64,000 nt of DNA from Anaerolineae bacterium (GTDB lineage: Bacteria; Chloroflexota; Anaerolineae; Anaerolineales; Villigracilaceae): positions 1 through 64,000 of the forward strand of contig JAFLCE010000011.1 of assembly GCA_017303655.1 (NCBI GenBank), given 5' to 3'. A program made the translations under genes and the position numbers. Positions 51,159 to 60,140 of this stretch are shown piece after piece. How positions within the stretch are numbered: the first letter of the stretch is position 1; every line of letters starts with the position of its first letter. Under the pieces are notes generated by a model, which saw only the letters and a list, made by a program, of their open reading frames with translations, did no database searches and was not told where the DNA came from.

Positions 51159-52931
51159 TTACGGAGTCGTTCTTACTTCACAAGAATCTGCATTCTCATT
51201 CCATTGGCAGTTCAAGTTCGCCACACAAGGTGACTCAGTCTTGATCGGAGCACAAACCTTATCTTCCACAACCGAACACTTCACTGTGTTTACACGTACT
51301 GTCACACAGCCCGTGCCACCCAAAGCTTCTTCAAAGACTGGCACACAAGCCGCTGCGTTCTGGTCAAAAGTAAAACCAGGCGCACAACCAGGGAAGGCTC
51401 CGCCAGTAGCTGACTGGCAACATTGGAAGTTCGAATTGTAATCATACCCAGCGGCACAGCCAGCATAAGTCTGCTGAGCAAGTGCGGAGTTGTCAATGCC
51501 AAACGGGGCATTTGCTTCGCCATTGGGCGGAACACAGAACCCGGCAAGATCATCGAGATACAAGCCGATCGGGCAAGACCCGTCCACTGCCGGACCGACT
51601 GCACAGACTTGCTGGTCACCGCGTTGAACGGTCACATACCCAAGCGGGCAGCCCCCTGCCGCAGGTTGGGCAAGGATCGGGGTGTAGGAACAAGCTCCGG
51701 TTGCAGGGTCGAGCGTATACCCAGCATCACAGAAAGAGTTCAGGCTGCTAACATCCGGTTGATTCGTACACGCCGGGTTACATACCACCACCTCATTGGT
51801 AGTTTCGATGCCACGCGGTCCACGACAGACTAGGGTTCGTAACCCGCCTTCCAAACGTTCTTCACATTGGATGCGTGTGCCGCGCTCCTCCCAAGTTGCA
51901 CCAAAGGAGATTTGCACGACACCATAGCCATCCCCATTTTGGCAGTATTGATTCACTACTACACCTTCAGGCAATGCACAGGCTGCCGACGAATCGACTT
52001 GATTAGCAGGCACTTGAGCCGTTAGCTGACAATACGGCGCATACGGCTGCGGGTTGGGGACGGCACAGCGAAAACCAATATCACGTCCGCTATCGGTCTG
52101 CTCGTTAAAGCGGCGGATGGCAGAAGCAGCTTGTACATCGGATGTTTCAAAAGAACTTCCGCGTATGCCGCGATATTGGCCAGTTGTGGGACCGGTGGGG
52201 TTTTCAGCCGGAGACTGGGCGTAGTAATTGGCATCATAGAAATCGAAGACCCATTCAAAGACATTGCCAGCCATGTCATACAAGCCAAAGGGACTTTTAC
52301 CATTCTCATAGGTATCCACATTGGTAGTGCGCCCATAACAATTGGCAAAGTTTAAGAGGTCACATGAAGGTTCACTATTGCCCCAGGGGTAGGCGTTGCC
52401 ATTTGCACCACGTGCCGCTTTTTCCCATTGTGCTTCAGTCGGCAGACTGCCTTGTACCCAGGAACAATAGGCTTGTGCTTGATCCCAGGTCACCCCCACG
52501 ACTGGATGACTGGCGAAAGTGGGGTTGGTAAAGACCGGTCCGCCAAGTTCTTGAGTGGGAGGTGTACAGCTCCCAGTAGATACACACTGGTCATACATGC
52601 GGTTTGTTACTTTAGTCTGTTGGATCCAATATCCATCTAATGAGATGCTGTGTACGGGAGCATCCCCGCCATAGCCCATGGTGAAATTACCGGCGGAAAT
52701 ATAAACAAGCACACTGCCGTCGATCCATTTGATCGTCTCACCGTTTTGCGGCCCACCCAAAGAGACCGGCGCCAGCGGGTGGGTCGGCGCAGACGCAGGC
52801 GCCTCCGTTGCAGGCTGATCGGTCGCCGTCACCACCACGGTCACTATCTCTGGCGTTGGGCTGGCACAGGAAGATAGGACAATCAGCAGAGACAGGGCGA
52901 GCGCAAAAGTTATCTTTCGAACGTTTTTCAT
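51159..52931 (-). CDS. Lipoprotein with sulfatase-modifying-factor (FGE-sulfatase) domain and Cys-rich tail
   Basis: 590 aa. The signal peptide ends in lipobox VLSSC, followed by a P/T/A linker. The FGE-sulfatase (SUMF1) domain spans about residues 60-300: SAGNFTMGYGGDAPVHSISL, PVVGVTWDQAQAYCSWVQGS, LPTEAQWEKAARGANG, NVFEWVFDFYDANYY and IRGSSFE, IGFRCAV. From about 310 on it carries a Cys-rich modular tail (repeated CPLGY, CPIGLYLDD, CAAGYDYN, CAPGFTFDQ segments), resembling EGF-like or disulfide-knot repeats. In bacteria many such domains are not formylglycine-generating enzymes and instead bind or modify exported partners. It may anchor an envelope complex with the flanking proteins. Confidence 0.85.
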   Translation of the reverse strand: MKNVRKITFALALSLLIVLSSCASPTPEIVTVVVTATDQPATEAPASAPTHPLAPVSLGGPQNGETIKWIDGSVLVYISAGNFTMGYGGDAPVHSISLDGYWIQQTKVTNRMYDQCVSTGSCTPPTQELGGPVFTNPTFASHPVVGVTWDQAQAYCSWVQGSLPTEAQWEKAARGANGNAYPWGNSEPSCDLLNFANCYGRTTNVDTYENGKSPFGLYDMAGNVFEWVFDFYDANYYAQSPAENPTGPTTGQYRGIRGSSFETSDVQAASAIRRFNEQTDSGRDIGFRCAVPNPQPYAPYCQLTAQVPANQVDSSAACALPEGVVVNQYCQNGDGYGVVQISFGATWEERGTRIQCEERLEGGLRTLVCRGPRGIETTNEVVVCNPACTNQPDVSSLNSFCDAGYTLDPATGACSYTPILAQPAAGGCPLGYVTVQRGDQQVCAVGPAVDGSCPIGLYLDDLAGFCVPPNGEANAPFGIDNSALAQQTYAGCAAGYDYNSNFQCCQSATGGAFPGCAPGFTFDQNAAACVPVFEEALGGTGCVTVRVNTVKCSVVEDKVCAPIKTESPCVANLNCQWNENADSCEVRTTP

Positions 52932-53059
52932 TCAATCTCCTTTTCTCACGAATTGCGAGACTGAATAATTATACCCAGTGCAGTCGTAAATTGCTCGCTT
53001 GCAAAAAACGAAATCAAAAATAAGTCTTGTTGATAATCTTGAACCAGTTGTGAAGCTTA

Positions 53060-53099
53060 AAATAAAAATAGACTGGAAAATTCCAGTCTATTTTTATTT
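53060..53099. terminator. Bidirectional terminator
   Basis: A 19-bp perfect stem (53060-53078 with 53081-53099) whose outer part is A/T-rich, downstream of the minus-strand lipoprotein genes. The gap between 52932 and 53111 holds nothing else coding. Confidence 0.85.
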
Positions 53100-53111
53100 A
53101 TTGTTTTTAAG

Positions 53112-54176
53112 CTAGGGTTGGTTGCAATAACAGACGATCACAACCGCAATCTGAGATACATTTTGGCAAACTAGATATTGCGTGGGACAACCAGGGTCTT
53201 CAGGAGCGTTCCCCCCCGGCGGTGGCGGTAATGGGCATAGCCCAGGCTCATTGCCACTTGGCTGAAAACCAACTGCCATGCGACAGGTATTATCTAACTC
53301 CGACACTTCTTTGATGGGATAGAAATATTCCAGCTCGGTCATTGAAGTTCCTGCCTGCTCATGTGCAAAGTGATCGTTGATGTCGAACAAAGCCGGGTCT
53401 AAATCCTCAGTACCTGACCACATCCCCACAAGATAGGTTGTGTCGCCAGCCAGTACATCCCGTTTGACCGCGATCTGCACGACATGCGGGTCATTAGGAG
53501 AGACGCGCGCCCACGCCAAATCTGGGTCAGGCGAGTCGCTACCGCCGAATAAGCGAGTTTCAAACCCGTCGCCAGCCGGAAGGACATTATCAGTAACGGT
53601 AGGAGTCTGGCCGCCAACGTCATTATTGGAATCTTCCCATACTTCCACCCCCGTTGTAGACCATTCATTCACGGAAGGGTTGGATGCCAAAACAAGCAGA
53701 TCGCCGCCGCCATCCACATTCAGATCGATCTCAAAGCCGTATTTACCATTAAGAACAAAACTCGCATCCTCATTGTTTTTCAAGGTGATTTCACTATACA
53801 GCCATTGCGCATCTTCATAAAAAATGGCACCTTGAATATCTATGGCGGGGAAATAAATATCCATCGCCTCGGAATTAAACGGGCGCTCAAATCGTGTAAA
53901 TGTAAACCGATCTCCGCCGGGGGCTCGGTTCTGATCGGCTGTCAACGAGGAATCCTGGTCGCCAACCACGCCGCTCTGAATCTCAGGGATTTCTCCCGGC
54001 TTGGTCTTATGTTCCACTATCGGCGTAGCTTGAGGCGCTGCTTCCGTGGGCACAGACGTATTACTTTGCGAAACAACTTCCGCAGTTTCAGTAGCGGGAG
54101 GTACTTCGCCGCTCGTAGTACAAGCAAGCACAGAGATCAATAAAACGAGTATTGCTAAACGGGTTTTTGAATACAT
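53112..54176 (-). CDS. Lipoprotein of unknown function, paralog of the upstream gene
   Basis: 354 aa with a lipoprotein signal (lipobox VLAC), a T/P/E-rich linker, and an ectodomain sharing blocks with the 54333-55382 product. Examples are GDRFTFTRFERPFNSEAMDI, the YGFEIDLNVDGGGDLLVLAS strand with an Asp-rich, calcium-style loop, LYGSDSPDPDLAWARVSP-like text, and DNTCRMAVGFQPSGNEPG. The C-terminus ends in Cys-containing low complexity. A calcium-binding beta-domain is possible. It is the second member of a tandem pair within the envelope-protein block. Confidence 0.8.
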   Translation of the reverse strand: MYSKTRLAILVLLISVLACTTSGEVPPATETAEVVSQSNTSVPTEAAPQATPIVEHKTKPGEIPEIQSGVVGDQDSSLTADQNRAPGGDRFTFTRFERPFNSEAMDIYFPAIDIQGAIFYEDAQWLYSEITLKNNEDASFVLNGKYGFEIDLNVDGGGDLLVLASNPSVNEWSTTGVEVWEDSNNDVGGQTPTVTDNVLPAGDGFETRLFGGSDSPDPDLAWARVSPNDPHVVQIAVKRDVLAGDTTYLVGMWSGTEDLDPALFDINDHFAHEQAGTSMTELEYFYPIKEVSELDNTCRMAVGFQPSGNEPGLCPLPPPPGGNAPEDPGCPTQYLVCQNVSQIAVVIVCYCNQP

Positions 54177-54271
54177 ATAAGCCTCTCTTTCATTAAGAAA
54201 GAGTATAGTAAATACAGAGAATGGTAGCTATACCCCATTAGTCTTATATGAACGCAGCTAATATAAAATGA

Positions 54272-54301
54272 ACTGGACTGGCAAATTTCTGCCAGTCCGG
54301 T
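54272..54301 (-). terminator. Terminator between the two lipoprotein paralogs
   Basis: 12-bp stem with one G-T pair (54272-54283 with 54290-54301), followed on the minus strand by a T-run within AGTTCATTTTATATT-like sequence. Confidence 0.65.
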
Positions 54302-54332
54302 TTTTATGTTATTTTGACTCCATCAGAGAAAC

Positions 54333-55382
54333 TTATCCCTGTGGAGAGAGGCAATAACAGCCATTAGGGGAGCAATACAAAATCGAAGGTGGAGGACAAC
54401 TTTGCCCGGGCGGAGGAGGTGTATCCTGAATCGGTGCTGAAGGAACCGGGCAGACGCCTGGTTCACTGCCATTGGGCTGAAAACCAACAGCCATACGACA
54501 AACATTATCCAGCTCGTTTATTTCCTTCAGCGGATAAAAGAATTCAAATTCCTTTAAAGGAGAACCTGCCTGCTCATGCGTTACGCCATCGTTGTGGTCA
54601 AATAGAGCAGGGTCGAGTTGATCATTTCCAGCCCACATGCCAATGAGATACATATTTCCTTCAAGTGCAGCTTGCTTAAGAGCGATCTGCACGGTACAAG
54701 AATCCGTTGGTGAGATCCGGACCCAAGCCATGTCAGGATCTTCTCCTATACCTCCCCCAAAAATCTGGCTTTCATACCCATCGTCTTGCGAAGTCGCTTC
54801 ATCCGAGGTGTTTTTGAGTGCCCCACCAACATCATCATTTTCATCAAACCAGACTTCTACATTAGCAGTTGTCCATTCTGTCGAAGATGGAGTTAATGCC
54901 AGCACCAATAAATCACCACCGCCATCTATATTCCAGTCGACTTCAAAGCCATATCTGCCATTGAAGCTGCATTCAGATGCGGCATCTTCTTTTATCGCAA
55001 TAGTCCCATACACCCAGTTATCATCTTCAAACACTGAAGCGGCTTGAATATCAATACCAGGGTAATAAACATCCATTTCACTGGCATTAAAAGGTCTCTC
55101 ATATCGACCAAATGTAAAGCGGTCCCCGGCTGGGGCACGATTCTCATCTGCGGTAGAGGAGGAATCCTGATCACCAGCCAAGCCGCTTTGAAGCTCGGGT
55201 AATTCAGCTGGGATCATCGCATGTTGCACCGCCGGTGTATTAGTGGCGGCTTGTACCTGCTCAACGATTGGAACGTTCACTACAGCCGAGGTTTCTTCTA
55301 CTACAGGCTGTCCTACCCCTGCATTACAAGCGCTGATCAAAAGCATAAAAACGATACACAAAACATTAAAGTTTTTTCTCAT
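54333..55382 (-). CDS. Lipoprotein of unknown function, tandem paralog
   Basis: 349 aa with signal and lipobox SAC (residue 19), then a V/T/P linker. The ectodomain has SGLAGDQDSSSTADENRAPA, GDRFTFGRYERPFNASEMDV, YGFEVDWNIDGGGDLLVLAL and DNVCRMAVGFQPNGSEPGVC, closely matching the downstream gene. The C-terminal end is Cys/Pro-rich (CPPPSILYCSPNGCYC), which may form disulfide-linked contacts. A secreted or surface role is inferred. Confidence 0.8.
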   Translation of the reverse strand: MRKNFNVLCIVFMLLISACNAGVGQPVVEETSAVVNVPIVEQVQAATNTPAVQHAMIPAELPELQSGLAGDQDSSSTADENRAPAGDRFTFGRYERPFNASEMDVYYPGIDIQAASVFEDDNWVYGTIAIKEDAASECSFNGRYGFEVDWNIDGGGDLLVLALTPSSTEWTTANVEVWFDENDDVGGALKNTSDEATSQDDGYESQIFGGGIGEDPDMAWVRISPTDSCTVQIALKQAALEGNMYLIGMWAGNDQLDPALFDHNDGVTHEQAGSPLKEFEFFYPLKEINELDNVCRMAVGFQPNGSEPGVCPVPSAPIQDTPPPPGQSCPPPSILYCSPNGCYCLSPQG

Positions 55383-55511
55383 GGTATTTGTCCTTTCATA
55401 AAATAATATAAAACCCTATTATCCATACAACAATGGGATATTGGTATGAATATAGCTACCATTACTACTTACTTTAGTACTACACCAAGTAGCAATGGTT
55501 TTAATTAAACA

Positions 55512-55535
55512 GGGCTGGCACATTACTGCCAGCCC
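55512..55535 (-). terminator. Terminator-like hairpin between paralog genes
   Basis: 9-bp perfect stem GGGCTGGCA / TGCCAGCCC (55512-55520 with 55527-55535). The minus strand then reads TGTTTAATTAAAA, a weak T-tract. It closely resembles the hairpin at 54272-54301. Confidence 0.55.
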
Positions 55536-55567
55536 ATTTCATTACGGGAATATACGCCTAGGTCAAA

Positions 55568-55954
55568 CTATGCCATGTTGAATATGGGAGCAGGTACAGG
55601 AGCAGGCTTAGGAGCAACGGGTCTTTCTTCCGGTACAACGGTCCAGAAATCGGAGCCGCCAAAATGAACCATCACGCGGTGTCCGGCTGCTTTTTTCGAC
55701 GTGTGACAAACCACAGTGGTTTCATCTTGAACGGCGCAATGGAGAGCATACTGTCCTTCGCCGCTGACCAGCACATAGCCCTGGTTATGTAACTCACCGT
55801 TCGTGAAAGTACCGTTTACCCGAAAAACAAACGTTGGAACCCCATCGTCATTCCGAACTTCGAGAAGAGAAAGGGCCGTGCCCGCAAAAACAGTGCTGGT
55901 GGTCAGAGCAAGCAGTGCCACCATGACCAAAGATGAGAAGAAAAAACGTTTCAT
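55568..55954 (-). CDS. Small secreted protein, paralog of the 50396-50980 product
   Basis: 128 aa with a Sec signal peptide (RFFFSSLVMVALLALTTSTVFA) and an ectodomain matching the first half of the 50396-50980 product (LEVRNDDGVPTFVFRVNGTF, a disulfide-type C...C in ALHCAVQDETTVVCHTSKKA, FGGSDFWTVVPEERP). The C-terminus is a P/A/V low-complexity stretch ending IFNMA. Unknown function; the two paralogs bracket the SUMF1-domain gene and the lipoprotein pair. Confidence 0.72.
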   Translation of the reverse strand: MKRFFFSSLVMVALLALTTSTVFAGTALSLLEVRNDDGVPTFVFRVNGTFTNGELHNQGYVLVSGEGQYALHCAVQDETTVVCHTSKKAAGHRVMVHFGGSDFWTVVPEERPVAPKPAPVPAPIFNMA

Positions 55955-56088
55955 GAAAAAGCTCCTTTAGGTTTGTCTGAATGGATTGTGTGATGAACCT
56001 TACACAATCTACTATAAGACTCAAAAGAAGCATGGACAATAAGGGAAAACCTCCAATCAACCTTACAGGCAACTATCACGAAAAAAAA

Positions 56089-58041
56089 TCACTTTAGCAA
56101 TTTGATCTCTTCCACTGCCGCCGGGTTAACCAACGACGAGGTATCTCCCAACTCCAACCCCAAATACGCCGCGCGGATCATGCGCCGCATCACTTTGGCA
56201 TTGCGCGTCTTAGGCAGGTCTGAAACGAACAAGATGGATTTCGGCGCGAGCGGCTTGCCCATTTCTGCCACAACCATCTCGTGCAATTCTTGACGAAGTG
56301 CCGCGCTTCCTTCCACGCCGGGAGCTGTTACCGCAAAAAGGACCAGTTCACTTCCTTTGACCTCGTGTGGCACACCAATAGCAGCCGCCTCCACAATCGA
56401 TTCATGCCGGACAATAATCGACTCGACCTCCGCCGGACCTAATCGTTTGCCTGCAATTTTGATCGTATCGTCTGAGCGCCCGAGGATGTACCATAAGCCA
56501 TCGTTATCAATGGCTGCAAAATCACCGTGGACCCAAACATTCTCCCAACGCGACCAGTACGTATCTAAATATCGTCCCTGATCTTTCCAAAAGCCGCGCG
56601 TCATGCCGATCCACGGCGCTTTGATGACCAACTCCCCGACCGCATTGCGGAGCGAATTGCCATGTTCATCGACCACGTCCGCATCCATGCCGGGACAGGC
56701 AGCAGAGAAAGCACAAGGTTTAAGCGGCAGTAACATATTGCCCATTACAATGCCGCCAGAAATTTCAGTGCCACCCGAATAATTGATAATGGGAATACGC
56801 CCATCACCGACTTTCTCGAACAGCCACATCCACGGATCAGGGTTCCACGGCTCCCCCGTAGAGGCAAAGCACTTTAGCGAAGATAGATCATGTTGCTTGA
56901 AATGCTCATCGCCATGCGGAATCAACGAACGGATCAGCGTCGGCGAGACACCCATTTGGTTTATTTTGTGCTTCTCCGCCAAATCCCACAAACGATTCGG
57001 CGCAGGGAAATCGGGTGCACCGTCATACAAGAAGATCGTGGCACCCAGCAGTAAACTGCCAAACACCAACCATGGACCCATCATCCAACCCATATCGGTC
57101 ATCCAATAGATCACATCACCACGATGTACATCTGTGCCGAACGCCATATCTTGTGCGGCTTTGACGGGAAATCCGCAATGTGTGTGCAGTGCACCTTTCG
57201 GTTTACCCGTGGTACCAGAGGTGTAAATAATCATCAACGGATCTTCGGCGGATGTCTTTTCGGTCTCACACACATCACTTTGAGCATCCACCAACTCATG
57301 CCACCAGTGATCTCTTTTTTCTTTCATCTTTATTGCCTGCCCCGTACGCTTCAAAACAATCATATGTTTCAGCGTAGGAATACTTTCCGCAGCTTCATCT
57401 GCAACCGACTTCATCTCAACCGGCTTGCCGCGCCGGAAAGCGCCATCCGCGGCGAAGAGCGCTTTGGCGTCAGCATCGACCATGCGTGAGACGATAGCAC
57501 CTGCCCCATAGCCAGAGAACAAAGGCAGGATGATGCCGCCGATCTTGGCTATTGCCAGTAAAGCAATGACGATCTCAGGCGTCATTGGCATGAAAATACC
57601 AATGGCATCGCCTTTGCCCAACCCTAAGGACTTTAAAGCATTGGCGGCTTTGTTCACTTCCCTATTTAATTCCACATACGATAATTTGCGCGTTGTCCCC
57701 TCTTCGCCTTCGAAAGCAAGCGCGGTTTGCTGTTCTTGGTCTGCTGTCCATTTCTCCACACAGTTATGGACGATATTCATTTTTCCGTCTACACACCATT
57801 TGGGGAATTGAATGCCTTCCTTCAGGCCGACCACCTTGGAGTATGGCTGATAAAACTGGATATCTAGAAATTTCAAGACAGCGTCAGTGAACCATGCGAC
57901 ATCTTGTGTGGAGCGTTGCATGAGCTGTTCAAAATCTTGAATGGCATGCAGGCGCATGAAGCGCGTCAGGTTGGCATGCTCGATCTGTTCAGGCAATGGC
58001 TTCCAGACGATCTCTCCACCAAACGTAAACGGCTCACTCAT
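56089..58041 (-). CDS. Acyl-CoA/acetoacetyl-CoA synthetase-type AMP-dependent ligase
   Basis: 650 aa from ATG 58041, which has GAGGAG six bases upstream; the frame is open for 19 codons more but lacks such a site. AMP-binding blocks are MIIYTSGTTGKPKGALHTHC (P-loop), CFASTGEPWNPDPWMWLF, NYSGGTEISGG, GDFAAIDNDGLWYILGRSDD with the adenylate Asp, and the C-terminal KTRNAKVMRRMIRA Lys. An N-terminal acetyl-CoA-synthetase-type ACAS_N-like segment is present, as in propionyl/acetoacetyl-CoA ligases. It activates a carboxylic acid with CoA; the exact acid is uncertain. Confidence 0.88.
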   Translation of the reverse strand: MSEPFTFGGEIVWKPLPEQIEHANLTRFMRLHAIQDFEQLMQRSTQDVAWFTDAVLKFLDIQFYQPYSKVVGLKEGIQFPKWCVDGKMNIVHNCVEKWTADQEQQTALAFEGEEGTTRKLSYVELNREVNKAANALKSLGLGKGDAIGIFMPMTPEIVIALLAIAKIGGIILPLFSGYGAGAIVSRMVDADAKALFAADGAFRRGKPVEMKSVADEAAESIPTLKHMIVLKRTGQAIKMKEKRDHWWHELVDAQSDVCETEKTSAEDPLMIIYTSGTTGKPKGALHTHCGFPVKAAQDMAFGTDVHRGDVIYWMTDMGWMMGPWLVFGSLLLGATIFLYDGAPDFPAPNRLWDLAEKHKINQMGVSPTLIRSLIPHGDEHFKQHDLSSLKCFASTGEPWNPDPWMWLFEKVGDGRIPIINYSGGTEISGGIVMGNMLLPLKPCAFSAACPGMDADVVDEHGNSLRNAVGELVIKAPWIGMTRGFWKDQGRYLDTYWSRWENVWVHGDFAAIDNDGLWYILGRSDDTIKIAGKRLGPAEVESIIVRHESIVEAAAIGVPHEVKGSELVLFAVTAPGVEGSAALRQELHEMVVAEMGKPLAPKSILFVSDLPKTRNAKVMRRMIRAAYLGLELGDTSSLVNPAAVEEIKLLK

Positions 58042-58144
58042 GGACGTCTCCTCGAATTGATTTGCCGTGATTTTAATCGCTAGGTAGATGCAAAGCAATG
58101 AATGAGTAGTACGAATGTCTGGGTTAAATCTCAGGCTTGAAGCG

Positions 58145-58150
58145 TATAAT
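58145..58150 (+). promoter_or_regulatory. -10 element upstream of the zinc-ribbon membrane protein
   Basis: Consensus TATAAT, 31 bases before the start. The -35 region is poor. Confidence 0.45.
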
Positions 58151-58180
58151 CAGTTCAACTTTAAAGAAAGAGGCGCATTT

Positions 58181-58705
58181 ATGTCCACCCAGTCATTTAA
58201 ATTATTGAAGTGTCCGTCTTGCGGCGGTCCGATTGAGCCGCCCGGAAACGAAAGTTCAACGAAGTGCCCGTATTGCGGCGTTTCGGTCATTATCCCTGAG
58301 ACTTTGCGAAAAACGGAAACGCAGAATACTCAAAGCCAGGGTCATCTTTTCGGCACACCCGACTTAAACTCGATGCTTGGGTATGGCGCGCAATGGTCGC
58401 AAGTGGTGCAGTTGGCGCAAGGTGGGAAGAAAGAAGAAGCGGTTCAAAAATATATGAGTTTTTCGAGCATCAGTGAAATGGATGCCCGCCGTACGGTGGA
58501 AGGGCTGGTGAATTCACAAGTGTATGATGTCAGTTCAGTGTATAGTGCCACGAACATCGCGCCGATGATGGCGAACTATGCGGATACTGCGAAAAAGATC
58601 ACGGCTTGGTCTTTAGGTTTTAGTTGTTTGGTCACTGGCTTTATTATGCTGGTGACTCTGATCGTGGTGGGCGTAAGTCTTTGGGCGGCATTTGCTGCCT
58701 TCTAA
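58181..58705 (+). CDS. Zinc-ribbon membrane protein
   Basis: 174 aa. ATG 58181 has GAAAGAGG eight bases upstream. An N-terminal zinc ribbon CPSCGGPIEP ... KCPYCGVSV (two CxxC) is followed by a P/T/Q linker, a helical region (QVVQLAQGGKKEEAVQKYMS), and one C-terminal membrane helix (FSCLVTGFIMLVTLIVVGVS). It resembles the next gene in plan. Function unknown. Confidence 0.78.
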   Translation: MSTQSFKLLKCPSCGGPIEPPGNESSTKCPYCGVSVIIPETLRKTETQNTQSQGHLFGTPDLNSMLGYGAQWSQVVQLAQGGKKEEAVQKYMSFSSISEMDARRTVEGLVNSQVYDVSSVYSATNIAPMMANYADTAKKITAWSLGFSCLVTGFIMLVTLIVVGVSLWAAFAAF

Positions 58706-58736
58706 AAAAGCGGACGGTTATCCCGTCCGCTTTTTT
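58704..58736 (+). terminator. Terminator of the zinc-ribbon gene
   Basis: Perfect 14-bp stem with A/T ends (58704-58717 with 58723-58736), then more T. Confidence 0.9.
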
Positions 58737-58767
58737 TATTTAATACAAGCATACTATAATTGCAAGT

Positions 58768-59133
58768 ATGACAGATACCTTTCCCTGCACCGCTTGCGGC
58801 GGACCGAATGAAGCCATACCCGGCGCGAGCCAAATGGCATGTACCTATTGTGGCGCGAACCTAACCATCCCGAACGAGTTGCGGATGCAAGCCACACCAA
58901 AACCCGCAGCGAGGATTCAAACTCCGCCCGCAAGACCAACCGTCAGTTTAGAAAAAGAAGCGCCCGATCTTCTTCGCAAGGCTCAACCATTTGCCATCAA
59001 AGCTTGGAATACGTACGCCTACTGGACCTGGCTGCGCTGGCTGATACCCACCTGCCTAACATTGGTAGTCGTCGGGGTTTTGATCTGTGCCGTGCTTGGG
59101 GCGTTGCCGGTCGTGTTTGGATTATTCCGTTAA
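58768..59133 (+). CDS. Zinc-ribbon membrane protein, short paralog
   Basis: 121 aa with an N-terminal zinc ribbon CTACGGPNEA ... CTYCGANLTI, a P/R-rich linker and a C-terminal membrane helix (LRWLIPTCLTLVVVGVLICAV). It has the same plan as the neighbouring 58181-58705 product, suggesting duplication. Its 3' end overlaps the oppositely transcribed nitroreductase-type gene by 12 bases. Confidence 0.75.
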   Translation: MTDTFPCTACGGPNEAIPGASQMACTYCGANLTIPNELRMQATPKPAARIQTPPARPTVSLEKEAPDLLRKAQPFAIKAWNTYAYWTWLRWLIPTCLTLVVVGVLICAVLGALPVVFGLFR

Positions 59134-59544
59134 TTTGATCTTTACGAACAAGCGGTCTTTGGCTGTGGTGGCGATATCTGTTGAATTGGGCTTGCCACCC
59201 TCCACATGGATTTTCATGGGCTTTGCTGCCTGTGGCACATGCCGCAGATATTCGTACATCCGCGCCTCGACCGCCTTCTCATCCAACTCCACATTAGCAA
59301 TTCCATGCGCAGGTTTGCGTTTAAGTAAAAGTCTCACTTCCGCGCCGCCTTGCAGATTCTTCCACCACTTGCGTTCGCGGCTGGTGATGACCCACAGGTA
59401 TTCTCCTTCCACATAATATCCAACGGGTGTGGTGTAGGTCATGCCAGTCTTGCGCCCGGTGAGGGTGATGAGCATCATGCCATTGCTCAACATGCCGTGA
59501 AAAGGCGAGTGCAAGACCCATGCCATAAAATCATTTCCATTCAT
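59122..59544 (-). CDS. Deazaflavin-dependent nitroreductase-type (DUF385) protein
   Basis: 140 aa from ATG 59544 with GGAGG nine bases upstream. The split-barrel pattern is FHGMLSNGMMLITLTGRKTG, then TTPVGYYVEGEYLWVITSRE and WWKNLQGGAEVRLLLKRK, as in F420-dependent or pyridoxamine-oxidase-like small reductases. It adjoins the upstream DUF998-type gene and its SD lies inside that gene, so the two are co-transcribed. Confidence 0.82.
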   Translation of the reverse strand: MNGNDFMAWVLHSPFHGMLSNGMMLITLTGRKTGMTYTTPVGYYVEGEYLWVITSRERKWWKNLQGGAEVRLLLKRKPAHGIANVELDEKAVEARMYEYLRHVPQAAKPMKIHVEGGKPNSTDIATTAKDRLFVKIKLTE

Positions 59545-59545
59545 A

Positions 59546-60136
59546 TTATTGTGCCTCCATGTAAATTTGACGTTCTTCATAGACCAACCATGCCAGCCCA
59601 GCAAAATATAGAGCACGCTGAGCGATGCCCTTCCCGATTTCCAAAATATGATTCTCTGCAAGACCAAACAACCCTGATATTCCCACAACGAAAAGCAGGA
59701 AAATGATCCGTGCCCAGCGTTCGCGGCGGGTGGAAGATGCCACAATTTGCCAGATGATCCCCATGCTCATACAAACCCCTGCAATGGTCGCAAAAGTGGA
59801 GTGGATCCTGGCTTCCTGTAATGAGTACTCAATGGAAGGGTCGATGGCTGCAGCGCAATAAAATCCTGTGACCAAAACCGACAAGCCGTAGCCAGTCACA
59901 AGCCACAAAAAATATCGCTTTTTGTTTTGCCAGAAATAATAAATAGACCCCGCAGCAAGCAGCAAACCAAACCCGACAAACCCCGCCTGCATGATCCATT
60001 TGTATGCGTGTCCCTGCGAAGCTAGGTCACTGATGGTGTTTTGCGTCCAATCATAGTTCGGCGGAATAAAAAAGTGCGCCAACACGATCACAGCAATGAA
60101 GTAAAGGACCGCGAGCAGAAATGGTTTGACTTTCAT
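59546..60136 (-). CDS. DUF998-like integral membrane protein
   Basis: 196 aa with about six hydrophobic segments. It starts PFLLAVLYFIAVIVLAHFFI, and PNYDWTQNTISDLASQGHAY is the conserved loop between TM1 and TM2 typical of DUF998. GYGLSVLVTGFYCAAAIDPS and IHSTFATIAGVCMSMGIIWQ follow. It lies four bases downstream of the CPBP protease gene and two bases before the reductase gene. Function unknown. Confidence 0.82.
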   Translation of the reverse strand: MKVKPFLLAVLYFIAVIVLAHFFIPPNYDWTQNTISDLASQGHAYKWIMQAGFVGFGLLLAAGSIYYFWQNKKRYFLWLVTGYGLSVLVTGFYCAAAIDPSIEYSLQEARIHSTFATIAGVCMSMGIIWQIVASSTRRERWARIIFLLFVVGISGLFGLAENHILEIGKGIAQRALYFAGLAWLVYEERQIYMEAQ

Positions 60137-60140
60137 TCTT

